Shown: piece after piece, positions 54,101 to 64,000 of the stretch | Numbering within the stretch: the first letter of the stretch is position 1 | Layout: each line of letters begins with the position of its first letter | NCBI GenBank assembly: GCA_905182985.1 | Contig: CAJJDN010000010.1 | Span: 848,608-912,607, forward strand | DNA: 64,000 bases | Direction: 5' to 3' | Source of the DNA: Paramecium sonneborni | Lineage: Eukaryota > Ciliophora > Oligohymenophorea > Peniculida > Parameciidae | The notes under the pieces: model-generated | What the model was told of the DNA's origin: nothing | Databases searched by the model: none | Seen by the model: only the letters and a program-made list of their open reading frames with translations | Translations under genes and position numbers: made by a program

Positions 54101-54560
54101 ATAATAAATAAAGGAGAATTGATTGAAATTTAGAATGGGTGGCTTGGATGTTCTAGTTAATATTTCTGTTCAATAAGTTTGTCCAAAAATTTCAATGTTA
54201 ATTTATACATTAAAGATTATAAATAATAAATATGTTAGATCAATTAGAAAAATGCTATAATCAAATAAGAATTGTATTTATTTGATATTAAAAGTTTAAT
54301 TGATTTTACTTAATATTCTGTTATTATTTCTTTTTAATTTTTCAAAAATTATAATAGTTAATACATGTATGAATTAAGGTAAACTTATAAGCTAAGTAAA
54401 AATAATTATTTAATTATTTTAGATTATGCTACAATTCATAAGATAATTTCCATTAAACAAGCATCTATTTTACCTTCATATTCAGCTAAGCTAAATACCA
54501 TTGAACTGAAAAAGCTAAAAATTAGCCAAAAAACAATTAGAACAGATTTAGCTTGATACT
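54101..54560 (+). pseudogene. DDE transposase relic (IS630/Tc1-mariner type)
   Basis: One open frame ends at the TGA near 54553 and contains NNYLIILDYATIHK followed by ILPSYSAKLNTIELKKLKI. This is the second-Asp and Glu/Asp portion of the DDE catalytic core: family consensus is LDNAxxHK...LPPYSPxLNPIE.xWsklK. The Asp codon is 54422-54424; the Glu of NxIE is 54503-54505. The spacing between HK and LPxYS is about 10 residues shorter than usual and the W after NPIE is gone, which points to deletions. Upstream sequence in the same frame is weakly transposase-like. No terminal inverted repeats were recognised. Inactive. Confidence 0.5.
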
Positions 54561-55040
54561 ATTCACTTCATTAGGTATTTTACAAATTTTCACGAAAATA
54601 ATTGAGAACTATTATTAGAGATGACTTTTTTTCCTTCTCTTCTCTTACAAATACAATTTAGTAAGTAATCAGTTATGATCACTAGTTCATCTTTTCTAAA
54701 ACAAAATTGGGCTATCTTTGCCCTAGAAGACTAGCTCAAAATGGGCTCACCTCACAATTTTTATTGAAATTATATTTAATAATCCAGAACCATCTGCATA
54801 TATAGGAAATAAGAATTATCCATTTCTTTTTTATAGGTAATCATATACAGTAATTCCAAACTCAACCCTTGTAATCTTTCTTTAAAGTAATTGATTTACT
54901 ATTATAAATATATAATCTTATTAATAAGAAATGTTTTATTATGAATTTTGTAAATTTAATTGAAATAATTGTTATAATTCTATTACATTTCTTTTAAAAA
55001 GAAAAAATGTATGATTAAAATTCATAAAATATTGTAAATA
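54561..55040. other. Intergenic, AT-rich
   Basis: No gene recognised between the transposase relic and the giant GTPase gene. It should contain the promoter of the latter. Confidence 0.45.
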
Positions 55041-58000
55041 ATGGAAAATTTACAAATAACTTTATTGTATTCAATAAAGACAGATGATGCATAGGATTTT
55101 ACACTTGACAAAATTGATTTTTTAAATAAGACTACTAAATAATTCTTTGATACTATTAAGGAAGATCAAATTCTTTAAGTAAAAGGTGTATTTGGAACTT
55201 ATCAGGAAGTAGAAAAAGAAGTTGAATAACAAATTAATAACAAAGTGAACCTATAATAATATATAAATTATTCTGAGAAGGGAAATTTGATTGCAATTTA
55301 GTATTAAAATAACATGTTATTTTGTTTAATTCTTCCTGAAAAATTTTTTATTACTAAGCCAATTAATGAAAAAGCAATAGAAATAGTTCTCTTTAGAATA
55401 TTATAAGATTTAACTGACAATATCAAATTTTGCTTAAATGATACTATTCTAAAAGAAAATTGGTATTTAAAAGAGGTTATTCCTTTTAGTATAAAAACAT
55501 TATAGAGAAATGATTATGGTATAGGTGAGGAATAAAATAAAGAAGTAATATCATATGATCGGGGATGGTTGTTATCATAAGAAATACCAAATGACCCCTT
55601 CATCAATTCATAAACATTATCACCTAAACTTATAATAATTCGAAACTTTAGTTTTGACAAAGATATGGAGAAGAGATTCTGTCATTCTTATTTTGATATC
55701 ACTCAAAAACTAATAATTTAAATTTTAAGGTCTTAAAATAAGTAAATCAATAATTTAATTACAATTATGAAGAAAGAATACTAAATCAAAAGTTTGATAG
55801 ATATACTTAATGAATTATCAAACAAATTAGAAGAAATGGTGAAAAAAATTAAAGGTAATTTGGTTAAATAATTCTCATCAAAAGAAAATTAGTGGTGGTG
55901 GCTAAAAACTAAAAATGATGAGCCAGATTCAAAAAAGAATATTGAAGCACATGTAAATGATATTTTGTAAACGGTTAATTATCAAAATAAAACATTATGT
56001 TATACATTAAGCAACATTCATTAAGATAATGAATTCTAAAAGCAGATTTAAAAATTTCTATAAATAGTATCAGATAATTTTCATTAAATCCTAAATTAGT
56101 TTGGAAATAAACTCAATTAGATTATTGAGGAATTAGGGAAATAAATGTATTATGAAGTTCATTCTATTTCTTTAAAGTTATCAAGATGTAATAATGATCC
56201 CTCAGGATAAGTAGAAAAAATTCTGCAAAATGAATTTTAGAATATAATTTTGAATAGTGAACTTTTTTCACCTTATATTCCTAATTCATTTTTAATTATA
56301 GATGTTTTTCAGACAAAAGAAAAATCTACTATATATATTATTCAAACGTTTTATCAAAACAAATATCATAAAACTCATATCTTTTTTCAATCTCAAAAAA
56401 CATGTTCACTAAAGTCGATCAAACAATTTGATTTATAAGATACAGAAAAAGCTGTTTATTTTCATGATTACACTAGAGGAAATCTATATATTTTTAACTT
56501 TAAATAAAAATATGTTTATCAAATAATAATAACAGAATTCGGAACAATCAACAATGAACAAAACATTTGCTATTAACAAGAAAATAATAAGTATTTTCTT
56601 ATAACTAAAGTTGCATTTCTTTTTTATAGTAATAAATTTATAGTATTGTCAAAAGATGATGAAATTTATAAATAATAAGATAAAGATTTTGAAAAAGTTA
56701 AATGTATTGAAGAAAAAAAAAATGAAACATAACAAACATATTTCATACCAAGCATTAAACCAGAACTAAAATACAATTAACTACTTACCTGCCCTAGTGG
56801 AAAATATTTTTATCTTGCTAACAGTTGTTGTTGTGATAGATATGATTAAAATTGTATGAGAATACAAAGTATAGAAATAAGAGGACCAATCAAAATTTTT
56901 GGAGATAATTGTGATGTTATCATTTTGGGTCAATTTAATAAAAAGTAAGGGAATTAATAGGAAAATAAAGCAAAAATTATCAGTAATTTAGTCTCCCAAA
57001 AAAAAATTAATAAATTAGAAAATAATGAAGAAAAAGTGGTTGGAAATCCTGCGCTTGATATAGCTAAAGGTTCGTTTATAAAATTTGGCCCAAACTCTCA
57101 ATTTTTATTGAAAGAAAAGAAGAGAAATATTAATATATATGTTAATCAAGATTATTATGTTTAAATGGAAAATTATTTAACTATTATGAATATAAATGAA
57201 ATCATTCTTTCTTCTACATAAGTTTAATTTGTAGAATTTAAATGTGAATAAATAAAAAATGTTGTATATTCAAGAGTTCCTCTATAGTTATGTACAATTG
57301 AAAATAGCAACTTAATACCTTTAAATGATGGATTTAGATAATAATCTTAAACTTTAACTAATATTAGTGTAGATGTAGATTAAAAGGTAAAATAATTACA
57401 TTTAGGGTTTTTGGAAGATCATTTTTCTAATTACTATAAAAAGATATTTGTAGTAGGAATTATCGGTAAATAATCCTCAGGCAAAAGTTATTTATTAAAT
57501 AGAGTATTTGGTACTCGTTTCTCTGTTTCATCAGCTAGATGTACAGATGGAATTTGGGCAAGTATTGCATATGAAAATGATTAAACATTTCTAATTTTAG
57601 ATTGTGAAGGATTATTCAATGGAGCTAGAACCGATAAAGAAGAAATTAAAATGTTGGCATTTCTAACTGCTGTATGCGATATTACTATCTTAAATTCTGA
57701 TCTAACTTTTAATAGGCATTTCAATGATCTTTTTAAGCATTTGGTTGAAGCATCAAAGTAATTAAAAGGTGAAAAGATTTTTTAAGGAATTTTATATTTT
57801 GTATTAAGAGATGTGAGTTCAACTGATAATTCAGGAGTTGAGGAAGAATTATTAAAAAATCTTGAAAGACTAAAAGAAGATGGATCAGAAGAAATTGTAT
57901 TTTTAAAAAAATTATTTAACAATAAATTTGCAGTTGAAAAATTAGTCAATAATGAAAATAAATAATTTGATTAATAAATTAATGAAGTTAGAAAATACTT

Positions 58001-61000
58001 TTTAAATAATTTTGCAAATTAAAATCGTTGGAAGGATGGAGAAGAATTAATTTAAATTATGAAAATATTGCTATGCCAATTGGAATTATCAGATAATAAA
58101 GATGCAAGTTTGATATAATTGTATTTAAGAATAGAAAAGATTTTTGAGGAAAGTAATGAATTATGGTATGATTTTACATTGGATAACGTTCAATGTTAAA
58201 ATTAGAGATTATTCCCAAACAAATATAAATTTGAAAAAATTTAAGATCACTATTAACTCCTATTAAATAAAGATTTGCTGAAATAAATATATGAAGATCT
58301 TGAAATAAAGGATTCAATCTCAACTCATAATACAAACATATAAGAAGCAAGTTCACATTTTAAATAAATGATGCAGTTTCGAAGAGAGTAAATTATTTCA
58401 AAGACATAAAAAGAAACATGTAGTATCAATAATTAAGAAGTTTAAACAAAGATTTAGAACAATTTGACTAATTTACAGAATTTTTTAATAGATTAAACGA
58501 AAAACTATGAATTTTGTTTAGAAAAATGTAATTAATGTCATTTGTTGTGTAAATAATTCAAAGATCATATTGATACATCTTAAAAACTGAAAAAATTGTT
58601 AGATGATCAAATAAAATACTTAGAAAATCAGCTAAGTAAATTGAAAATAACAAGTGAGGATGAAGAAAAATAAAAAAAAAAAAGAAAAGAGCAGATAGAG
58701 TAAGAAATGAAAGATGCTGAAATTAAATTGGAAGGGTTCTAAACCTAAAATCTTGTAAATGAAATTAAAGAAAAATAAAATTAATCAAAAACTTCAATGA
58801 TGAAATATGAATTTTATGATAAAATTAATGACTGCATAATTTTATCCTTTTTTGGAATGAACTAAGATAAAGAATAAACATAAACTGCTTAGTTGAACTA
58901 TATTGAAAAACTTTAAGTTTAAATAACATAACAAATTCCAGAACTTCAAAGTAAAAAAGAGTAGGATATGGAAATCATTAAACAATAAAAAATTTAATTA
59001 GAAAAGTATGATGGAGATTATAAAAGTAAAGAATAATATAGAAGTTAAATTAAAATTAATTAAGAAAAATTATTAAAAGAAATTAATCAATTAGATTAAT
59101 AATTATTAGAAAAAAATACACATTTGGAGAATATTCAATCTCAAATTAATGAAATAGACATTCCTAATAATGAAAATGATATTAATGTACCTCAAGTTCA
59201 TATTGAAGAAGAAACTCAAAAACTTGACAAAATTTAAAAATAAGTCAAAGAATACTTACAAAAAAAAAATGAAAAAACTTAGGAATTAGAATTATTGAAA
59301 TAAACAGATTCAAATTTTTATTACAATTATTTGAATAAAGAAATATAAGAATACGAAGAAAAATCAAACTAATTAGATGAAGAAATTGATAATTTTAAGA
59401 GTTAAAAAAGATGGGTAGAAGATTTAAAGGAGTAATTGAAAAAAGAATAGTCTAAAAAATTTGGACAAAATAAACAAAGAATCGAATAATTAACTTAATA
59501 ATTAAAAGTAATAAATGAGCAAGAATTAAATAATTAATTGAATTAATGTTAAATAAGAAAGGAGAATTTAGATTAGAATTCAGAATAATTAGAAAAGTTT
59601 CAGTTATTTAAGGATTGCTAGGAAGAAATAGAGAGAGAGGAATAAGATATTTAAATTGAGTAGGAATAGGAAAAGATTATATAGGGAGACTTTTAGAGTG
59701 GTGCAAAAAATTCAAAAGTGATTAATTTATTCAAAAATAAAAAGGAGGAATAAATGCAGCAAATTTTAAATTTAATTATCTCTTAAGAGAAAGAGATTTA
59801 AGATATTAAAAATTTTATTGCCCAAAATTAATAGAAAATTGAAAAAATAACTAAAAAAAATAATCTTTTAGATACATAAAAAAGAATTAATTCTGAAATA
59901 AGTGATATTTAAAATATAAAACAAGAACTTGATAAAAAATAATAAGATACTATCCGAGAAATTAATATGTAAGAGGGAAATGGAGAATAAATAGTAAAAA
60001 ATAAATAGTAATTGATTTCAGTCCATTAAAAACTTCAAGATGAGAATCTTTAAGTAGATTAATAAATTAATAAATTAAAGTCCGATTTAGATTAAATAAA
60101 TGAATTTTCTAAACATTTTAATGAATATTAAGTACAAAGTGAATAACTCAAAGAAAAATAAAGTCAATTGGAAAAAATGGATTAATTTGAATTGTTTGAT
60201 TTAGAATAAGAACAGATTTAAGCTCTATTGGAACAGTTTCAGACAAAAATTTTTTAAATTTAGTAGGAGAAAGAATAATTAATGAACTAACTCGAAATAT
60301 TTAATTAATTAGAAAAAGACAAATAAAATTTGAATAATTTAAAAGATACTTATAAAAAGCTTGTCTAATTAGATCTGAATGTACATTTATGTTAAAGGGA
60401 AAGTCACAAATGTGATTAAGTTTGTTAAGCATGTCCTGAAAAAATATGTGATAATAAAGCTGGACATGATGAAAAATTAGAACATTTATGTAATAAATCG
60501 GATCATAGATGTAATGATAGATGTTAAATAATTAAATGTATGAGCAACTGTATGTAAAGCTTCAAGCATGTTGGTTAACATAATTGTTTAAATGAGCATC
60601 CTTGTATAGAAAAATGTTAATATTGTAATAAAAATTGTAAGAAAGATCGTTCAAATCCTCATTTTACTACACATGATTGCTAAGATACAAATTGCGTTCA
60701 TAATTGTAAATTTTGTCCCTAAAAAAAATGCGAAGAACCACATAAGCACTCTTTAGAAAAGAATAACCATTTTTGTAACAATAAACATGAATGTAAAGAA
60801 TTTTGTTAAGAAGAAGGTATATGCAAAATAGATTATACATAAATAAAAGCAACTTGGAAAACTTAATTTTCTGAATTCTAATATACTAGATATATTCCAA
60901 ATGGTATTGGAAAATAAAAATGTTTTAAACAAATACCATTAAAAGAGGAAAAGCATGAAGGAAATCATTGTTGCATGGAAAAAACTGAAAAGTAATTCCA

Positions 61001-63475
61001 TTTTTGTAATAAATAATGTCCTGAATGTAATACATTTTGTGATAAGTAATACGGTCATCTTGGACTTCATTCATCAGACAGACATAGAAATAAAGAAAAT
61101 TAAATNATACATAAAAAAGAATTAATTCTGAAATAAGTGATATTTAAAATATAAAACAAGAACTTGATAAAAAATAATAAGATACTATCCGAGAAATTAA
61201 TATGTAAGAGGGAAATGGAGAATAAATAGTAAAAAATAAATAGTAATTGATTTCAGTCCATTAAAAACTTCAAGATGAGAATCTTTAAGTAGATTAATAA
61301 ATTAATAAATTAAAGTCCGATTTAGATTAAATAAATGAATTTTCTAAACATTTTAATGAATATTAAGTACAAAGTGAATAACTCAAAGAAAAATAAAGTC
61401 AATTGGAAAAAATGGATTAATTTGAATTGTTTGATTTAGAATAAGAACAGATTTAAGCTCTATTGGAACAGTTTCAGACAAAAATTTTTTAAATTTAGTA
61501 GGAGAAAGAATAATTAATGAACTAACTCGAAATATTTAATTAATTAGAAAAAGACAAATAAAATTTGAATAATTTAAAAGATACTTATAAAAAGCTTGTC
61601 TAATTAGATCTGAATGTACATTTATGTTAAAGGGAAAGTCACAAATGTGATTAAGTTTGTTAAGCATGTCCTGAAAAAATATGTGATAATAAAGCTGGAC
61701 ATGATGAAAAATTAGAACATTTATGTAATAAATCGGATCATAGATGTAATGATAGATGTTAAATAATTAAATGTATGAGCAACTGTATGTAAAGCTTCAA
61801 GCATGTTGGTTAACATAATTGTTTAAATGAGCATCCTTGTATAGAAAAATGTTAATATTGTAATAAAAATTGTAAGAAAGATCGTTCAAATCCTCATTTT
61901 ACTACACATGATTGCTAAGATACAAATTGCGTTCATAATTGTAAATTTTGTCCCTAAAAAAAATGCGAAGAACCACATAAGCACTCTTTAGAAAAGAATA
62001 ACCATTTTTGTAACAATAAACATGAATGTAAAGAATTTTGTTAAGAAGAAGGTATATGCAAAATAGATTATACATAAATAAAAGCAACTTGGAAAACTTA
62101 ATTTTCTGAATTCTAATATACTAGATATATTCCAAATGGTATTGGAAAATAAAAATGTTTTAAACAAATACCATTAAAAGAGGAAAAGCATGAAGGAAAT
62201 CATTGTTGCATGGAAAAAACTGAAAAGTAATTCCATTTTTGTAATAAATAATGTCCTGAATGTAATACATTTTGTGATAAGTAATACGGTCATCTTGGAC
62301 TTCATTCATCAGACAGACATAGAAATAAAGAAAATTAAATATTTACAACATATGAAGGAATTTAGGTTCAAATTAAAATTGAAGATAAGAAAGATTAGAA
62401 AGAATCAACAATAAGAAAATATTAGATTGGAGAAAGTTCAGACCCTGAAACATGCGATTAGAGCTGCAAAAGAAGAGGAAGAGCTCATTTTCATTTAGTT
62501 ATATGTGAAAAAAATAAATGTTTAGAAAAAAAAGGTGAAATTAAAGCTAGACATTCAATTGAAAAATATGTTGGTTTTGAAAAGTATACATTTGATGAAG
62601 TCTTGTGTTAAGATTTTTGGAAATTAAGTAATTGGGATCATCCAATTTATAATGAATTGGAAATTATTAATAAGTGTAATTACTATTGCCCTTTATGTGA
62701 ATAATAAAAAAATCATTCATTTTGCGATTAACATGCTTGGCATACAAAGGATGATAAAATTAAGGCTCATAATTTCTAATGTAAGGAATTTCATATGAAA
62801 AACTAAATTTAAGGAATTAATATTGCTTTTGTAATAGACACTACAGGATCAATGGGATCTTATATAGATAAGTGTAAAACTACAATTAAAGATATTATTA
62901 AACAAGCAAAAGCTAAGAAAAATATTAATTCTGAAGAATTTGATATTAAATTTGCTGTTGTATCATATACAGATCATGCTAAGGTTTATAAAAATACTGA
63001 ATAAATTCTAAAAACCTAAGATTTCACTTCAGATTAAGAGATAATTTCATTTTTAGATAAATTAAAGGCAGATGGAGGAGATGATCATCCAGAAGCCGTT
63101 TTGGATGGCTTAAATGCTTCAATAAAATTAAAGTGGAATGATAATTATGAGAAAATGCTTTATTTGATAGCTGATGCGCCTCCTCATGGAAAGAAAAGAT
63201 ATCATAATTATCACGATAATCATCCTTAAGGTTGTCCATGTGGATTACAATAAGAAAATATTTTACCAATTTTAAAAGCTTTGAAGGTAAAGTTGAAAAT
63301 TTTAAAATTAAATCAAAATATAGATATGATGATCACTGAATTTAAAAAAGACTTTTCAGATTTAGTAGTATTTACTCCTGATAAAAAACAGGAAGATGAT
63401 TTTCAAAAAATAATCGTTTCTGATGTTTGTTAATGTTTAATTAACAATGAGATTACATTTTAAATGTAAAAATGA
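55041..63475 (+). CDS. Giant GTPase - coiled coil - Cys/His - vWA protein
   Basis: Collapsing contig overlap 5 (offset 1,235) gives 2,399 codons with no internal TGA and no intron that I can detect. Residues 1-800 are unassigned, with a CCCDRYDQNCMR cluster near 600. A large-GTPase domain follows: P-loop GIIGKQSSGKSYLL at ~809, SSARCTDGIWAS (switch Thr) at ~834 and LILDCEGLFNG (G3) at ~854, resembling GB1/RHD3 and VLIG G-domains. Residues ~1100-1780 are E/K/Q-rich coiled coil. Residues ~1785-2170 are Cys/His-rich, with repeats such as HLCNKSDHRCNDRC and HECKEFC. The C-terminus is a vWA domain: MIDAS INIAFVIDTTGSMGSYIDK (Asp 2188), VVSYTDH, then YLIADAPPHGKK and NHPQGCPCG. The gene ends about 500 bp from the telomere. 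Confidence 0.85.
59872..61105. repeat. Contig overlap 5, left copy
   Basis: 1,234 bases recurring at 61107-62340 (offset 1,235), separated by one n at 61106. Lies inside the giant gene. Because 1,235 is not a multiple of three, the uncorrected sequence shows a false frameshift. Confidence 0.93.
61107..62340. repeat. Contig overlap 5, right copy
   Basis: Second copy of 59872-61105. Unique sequence resumes at 62341 (IFTTYEGIQVQIKIEDKK) and carries the gene to its stop. Confidence 0.93.
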
Positions 63476-63976
63476 AAATATTAATTTTTTGATTCATTCA
63501 TGTCATCTATATAATTTAATATAAAGACGATAACTTTATAACATCAATTATTTTTTTTAACTTTTAATGATATTTATTTATTTTACTAGAGTTAGATTGA
63601 TTATTTTATTATTAAATAGTATTAAGAGGTACTTCTAATTAGAATGGGTTAAGCCCATTGTAAGTTTATTCCAGCAGGCAGATAATGTTGAATGTTCTAA
63701 TAATAATTTTTTTTTTTACAATATAATTATTTGTAAAACAATAAATTTTTCGAAAAAAAAAATTTTTTTAATGGAGAAAAAATATTTTTCTTAAATCCCT
63801 ATCATAATCTTTTAAAATACCAAGATTTATGCCTACCAAGATTTTTGATACCTACCAAAATCTAATAAAATACCAAGATTGGGTTTTGGTTTTTACTACC
63901 ACAATACTCTACCACTACCTACGTAACTGCGTATTATTATTTAATATTTTATATATATATAATACCTACCATAATC
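63476..63976. other. Subtelomeric sequence with short degenerate repeats
   Basis: No gene. From about 63815 a short unit close to TACCAAGATTT or CCTACCAAAATCT recurs at least five times with changes (63818, 63832, 63849, 63870, 63963), with an internal telomere-like GGGTTTTGG at about 63880. Such degenerate repeats just inside the telomere are expected at a fragmented macronuclear chromosome end. Confidence 0.6.
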
Positions 63977-64000
63977 TTTTGGGTTTGGGTTGGGTTTGGG
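63977..64000 (+). repeat. Telomeric repeats at chromosome end
   Basis: The last 24 bases are T4G3, T3G3, T2G3, T3G3. Mixed T3G3 and T2G-type repeats on the strand running 5'-3' to the end are typical of Paramecium macronuclear telomeres. The repeat reaches the window edge, so the true end is at or beyond 64000. Confidence 0.9.

Noticed and set aside
51740..54280. Decayed hybrid histidine kinase across the desert
   Set aside because: A few pieces (for example near 54140) hinted at an ATP-lid glycine motif, but no H-box or N-box could be identified and the transposase motif is stronger.
60667..62087. Paired minus-strand frames (MLLFMYNLFCIYLLLNK start) at 60667 and 61902
   Set aside because: Antisense shadows of the Cys/His-rich part of the giant gene, duplicated by contig overlap 5.

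Overview
The window is the end of a ciliate macronuclear chromosome, almost certainly Paramecium. TAA and TAG are read through as glutamine in every gene and only TGA stops translation. Most introns are 20-30 nt, start GTA and end TAG or AAG. Intergenic gaps are often under 100 bp, base composition is very AT-rich, and the last bases are G3T2/G3T3 telomeric repeat read outward.

Layout. 0.65-25 kb is dense housekeeping: an ESCRT-III subunit, a coiled-coil gene, a Ubc13-type E2, an ankyrin-bromodomain protein, RUVBL1, an importin-alpha-like protein, the SNARE Vti1, a large helical protein of unknown function, OST48, DPY30, a metallo-beta-lactamase/double-rhodanese enzyme, an RCC1 protein, a LITAF-like zinc protein, a PSTAIRE CDK, a cyclic-nucleotide-binding protein and a mitochondrial carrier. 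24-45 kb holds nucleolar and splicing factors (RSL1D1-like, NSRP1-like), a CxC zinc finger, a PX-BAR sorting nexin and a group with cilia or trafficking links (CFAP36, coiled-coil genes, a VTT-domain protein, a MORN-Ulp1 fusion, alpha-tubulin followed by a very divergent tubulin, and a TBC1D13-like RabGAP). 45.8-47.0 kb is an apparent pseudokinase. 47.1-47.7 kb is a G+C-richer block that can fold and may be a non-coding RNA. 47.7-54.9 kb is gene-poor and looks decayed; it holds a probable DDE transposase relic. 55.0-63.5 kb is one giant gene (2,399 codons after correction): a VLIG/GB1-like GTPase, long coiled coil, Cys/His-rich region and C-terminal vWA domain, ending about 500 bp from the telomere.

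Assembly warning. At five places a run of N, or a single n, is flanked by the same sequence on both sides (0.8-1.25 kb copies). These are unmerged contig overlaps, not biology. They duplicate the E2 gene and the 5' part of the PX gene, split the divergent tubulin, duplicate the end of the TBC gene and part of its neighbour, and put a false frameshift and duplication in the giant gene.

Limits. Splice sites were placed by eye from reading frame and consensus. Where I could not close a gene model I say so.
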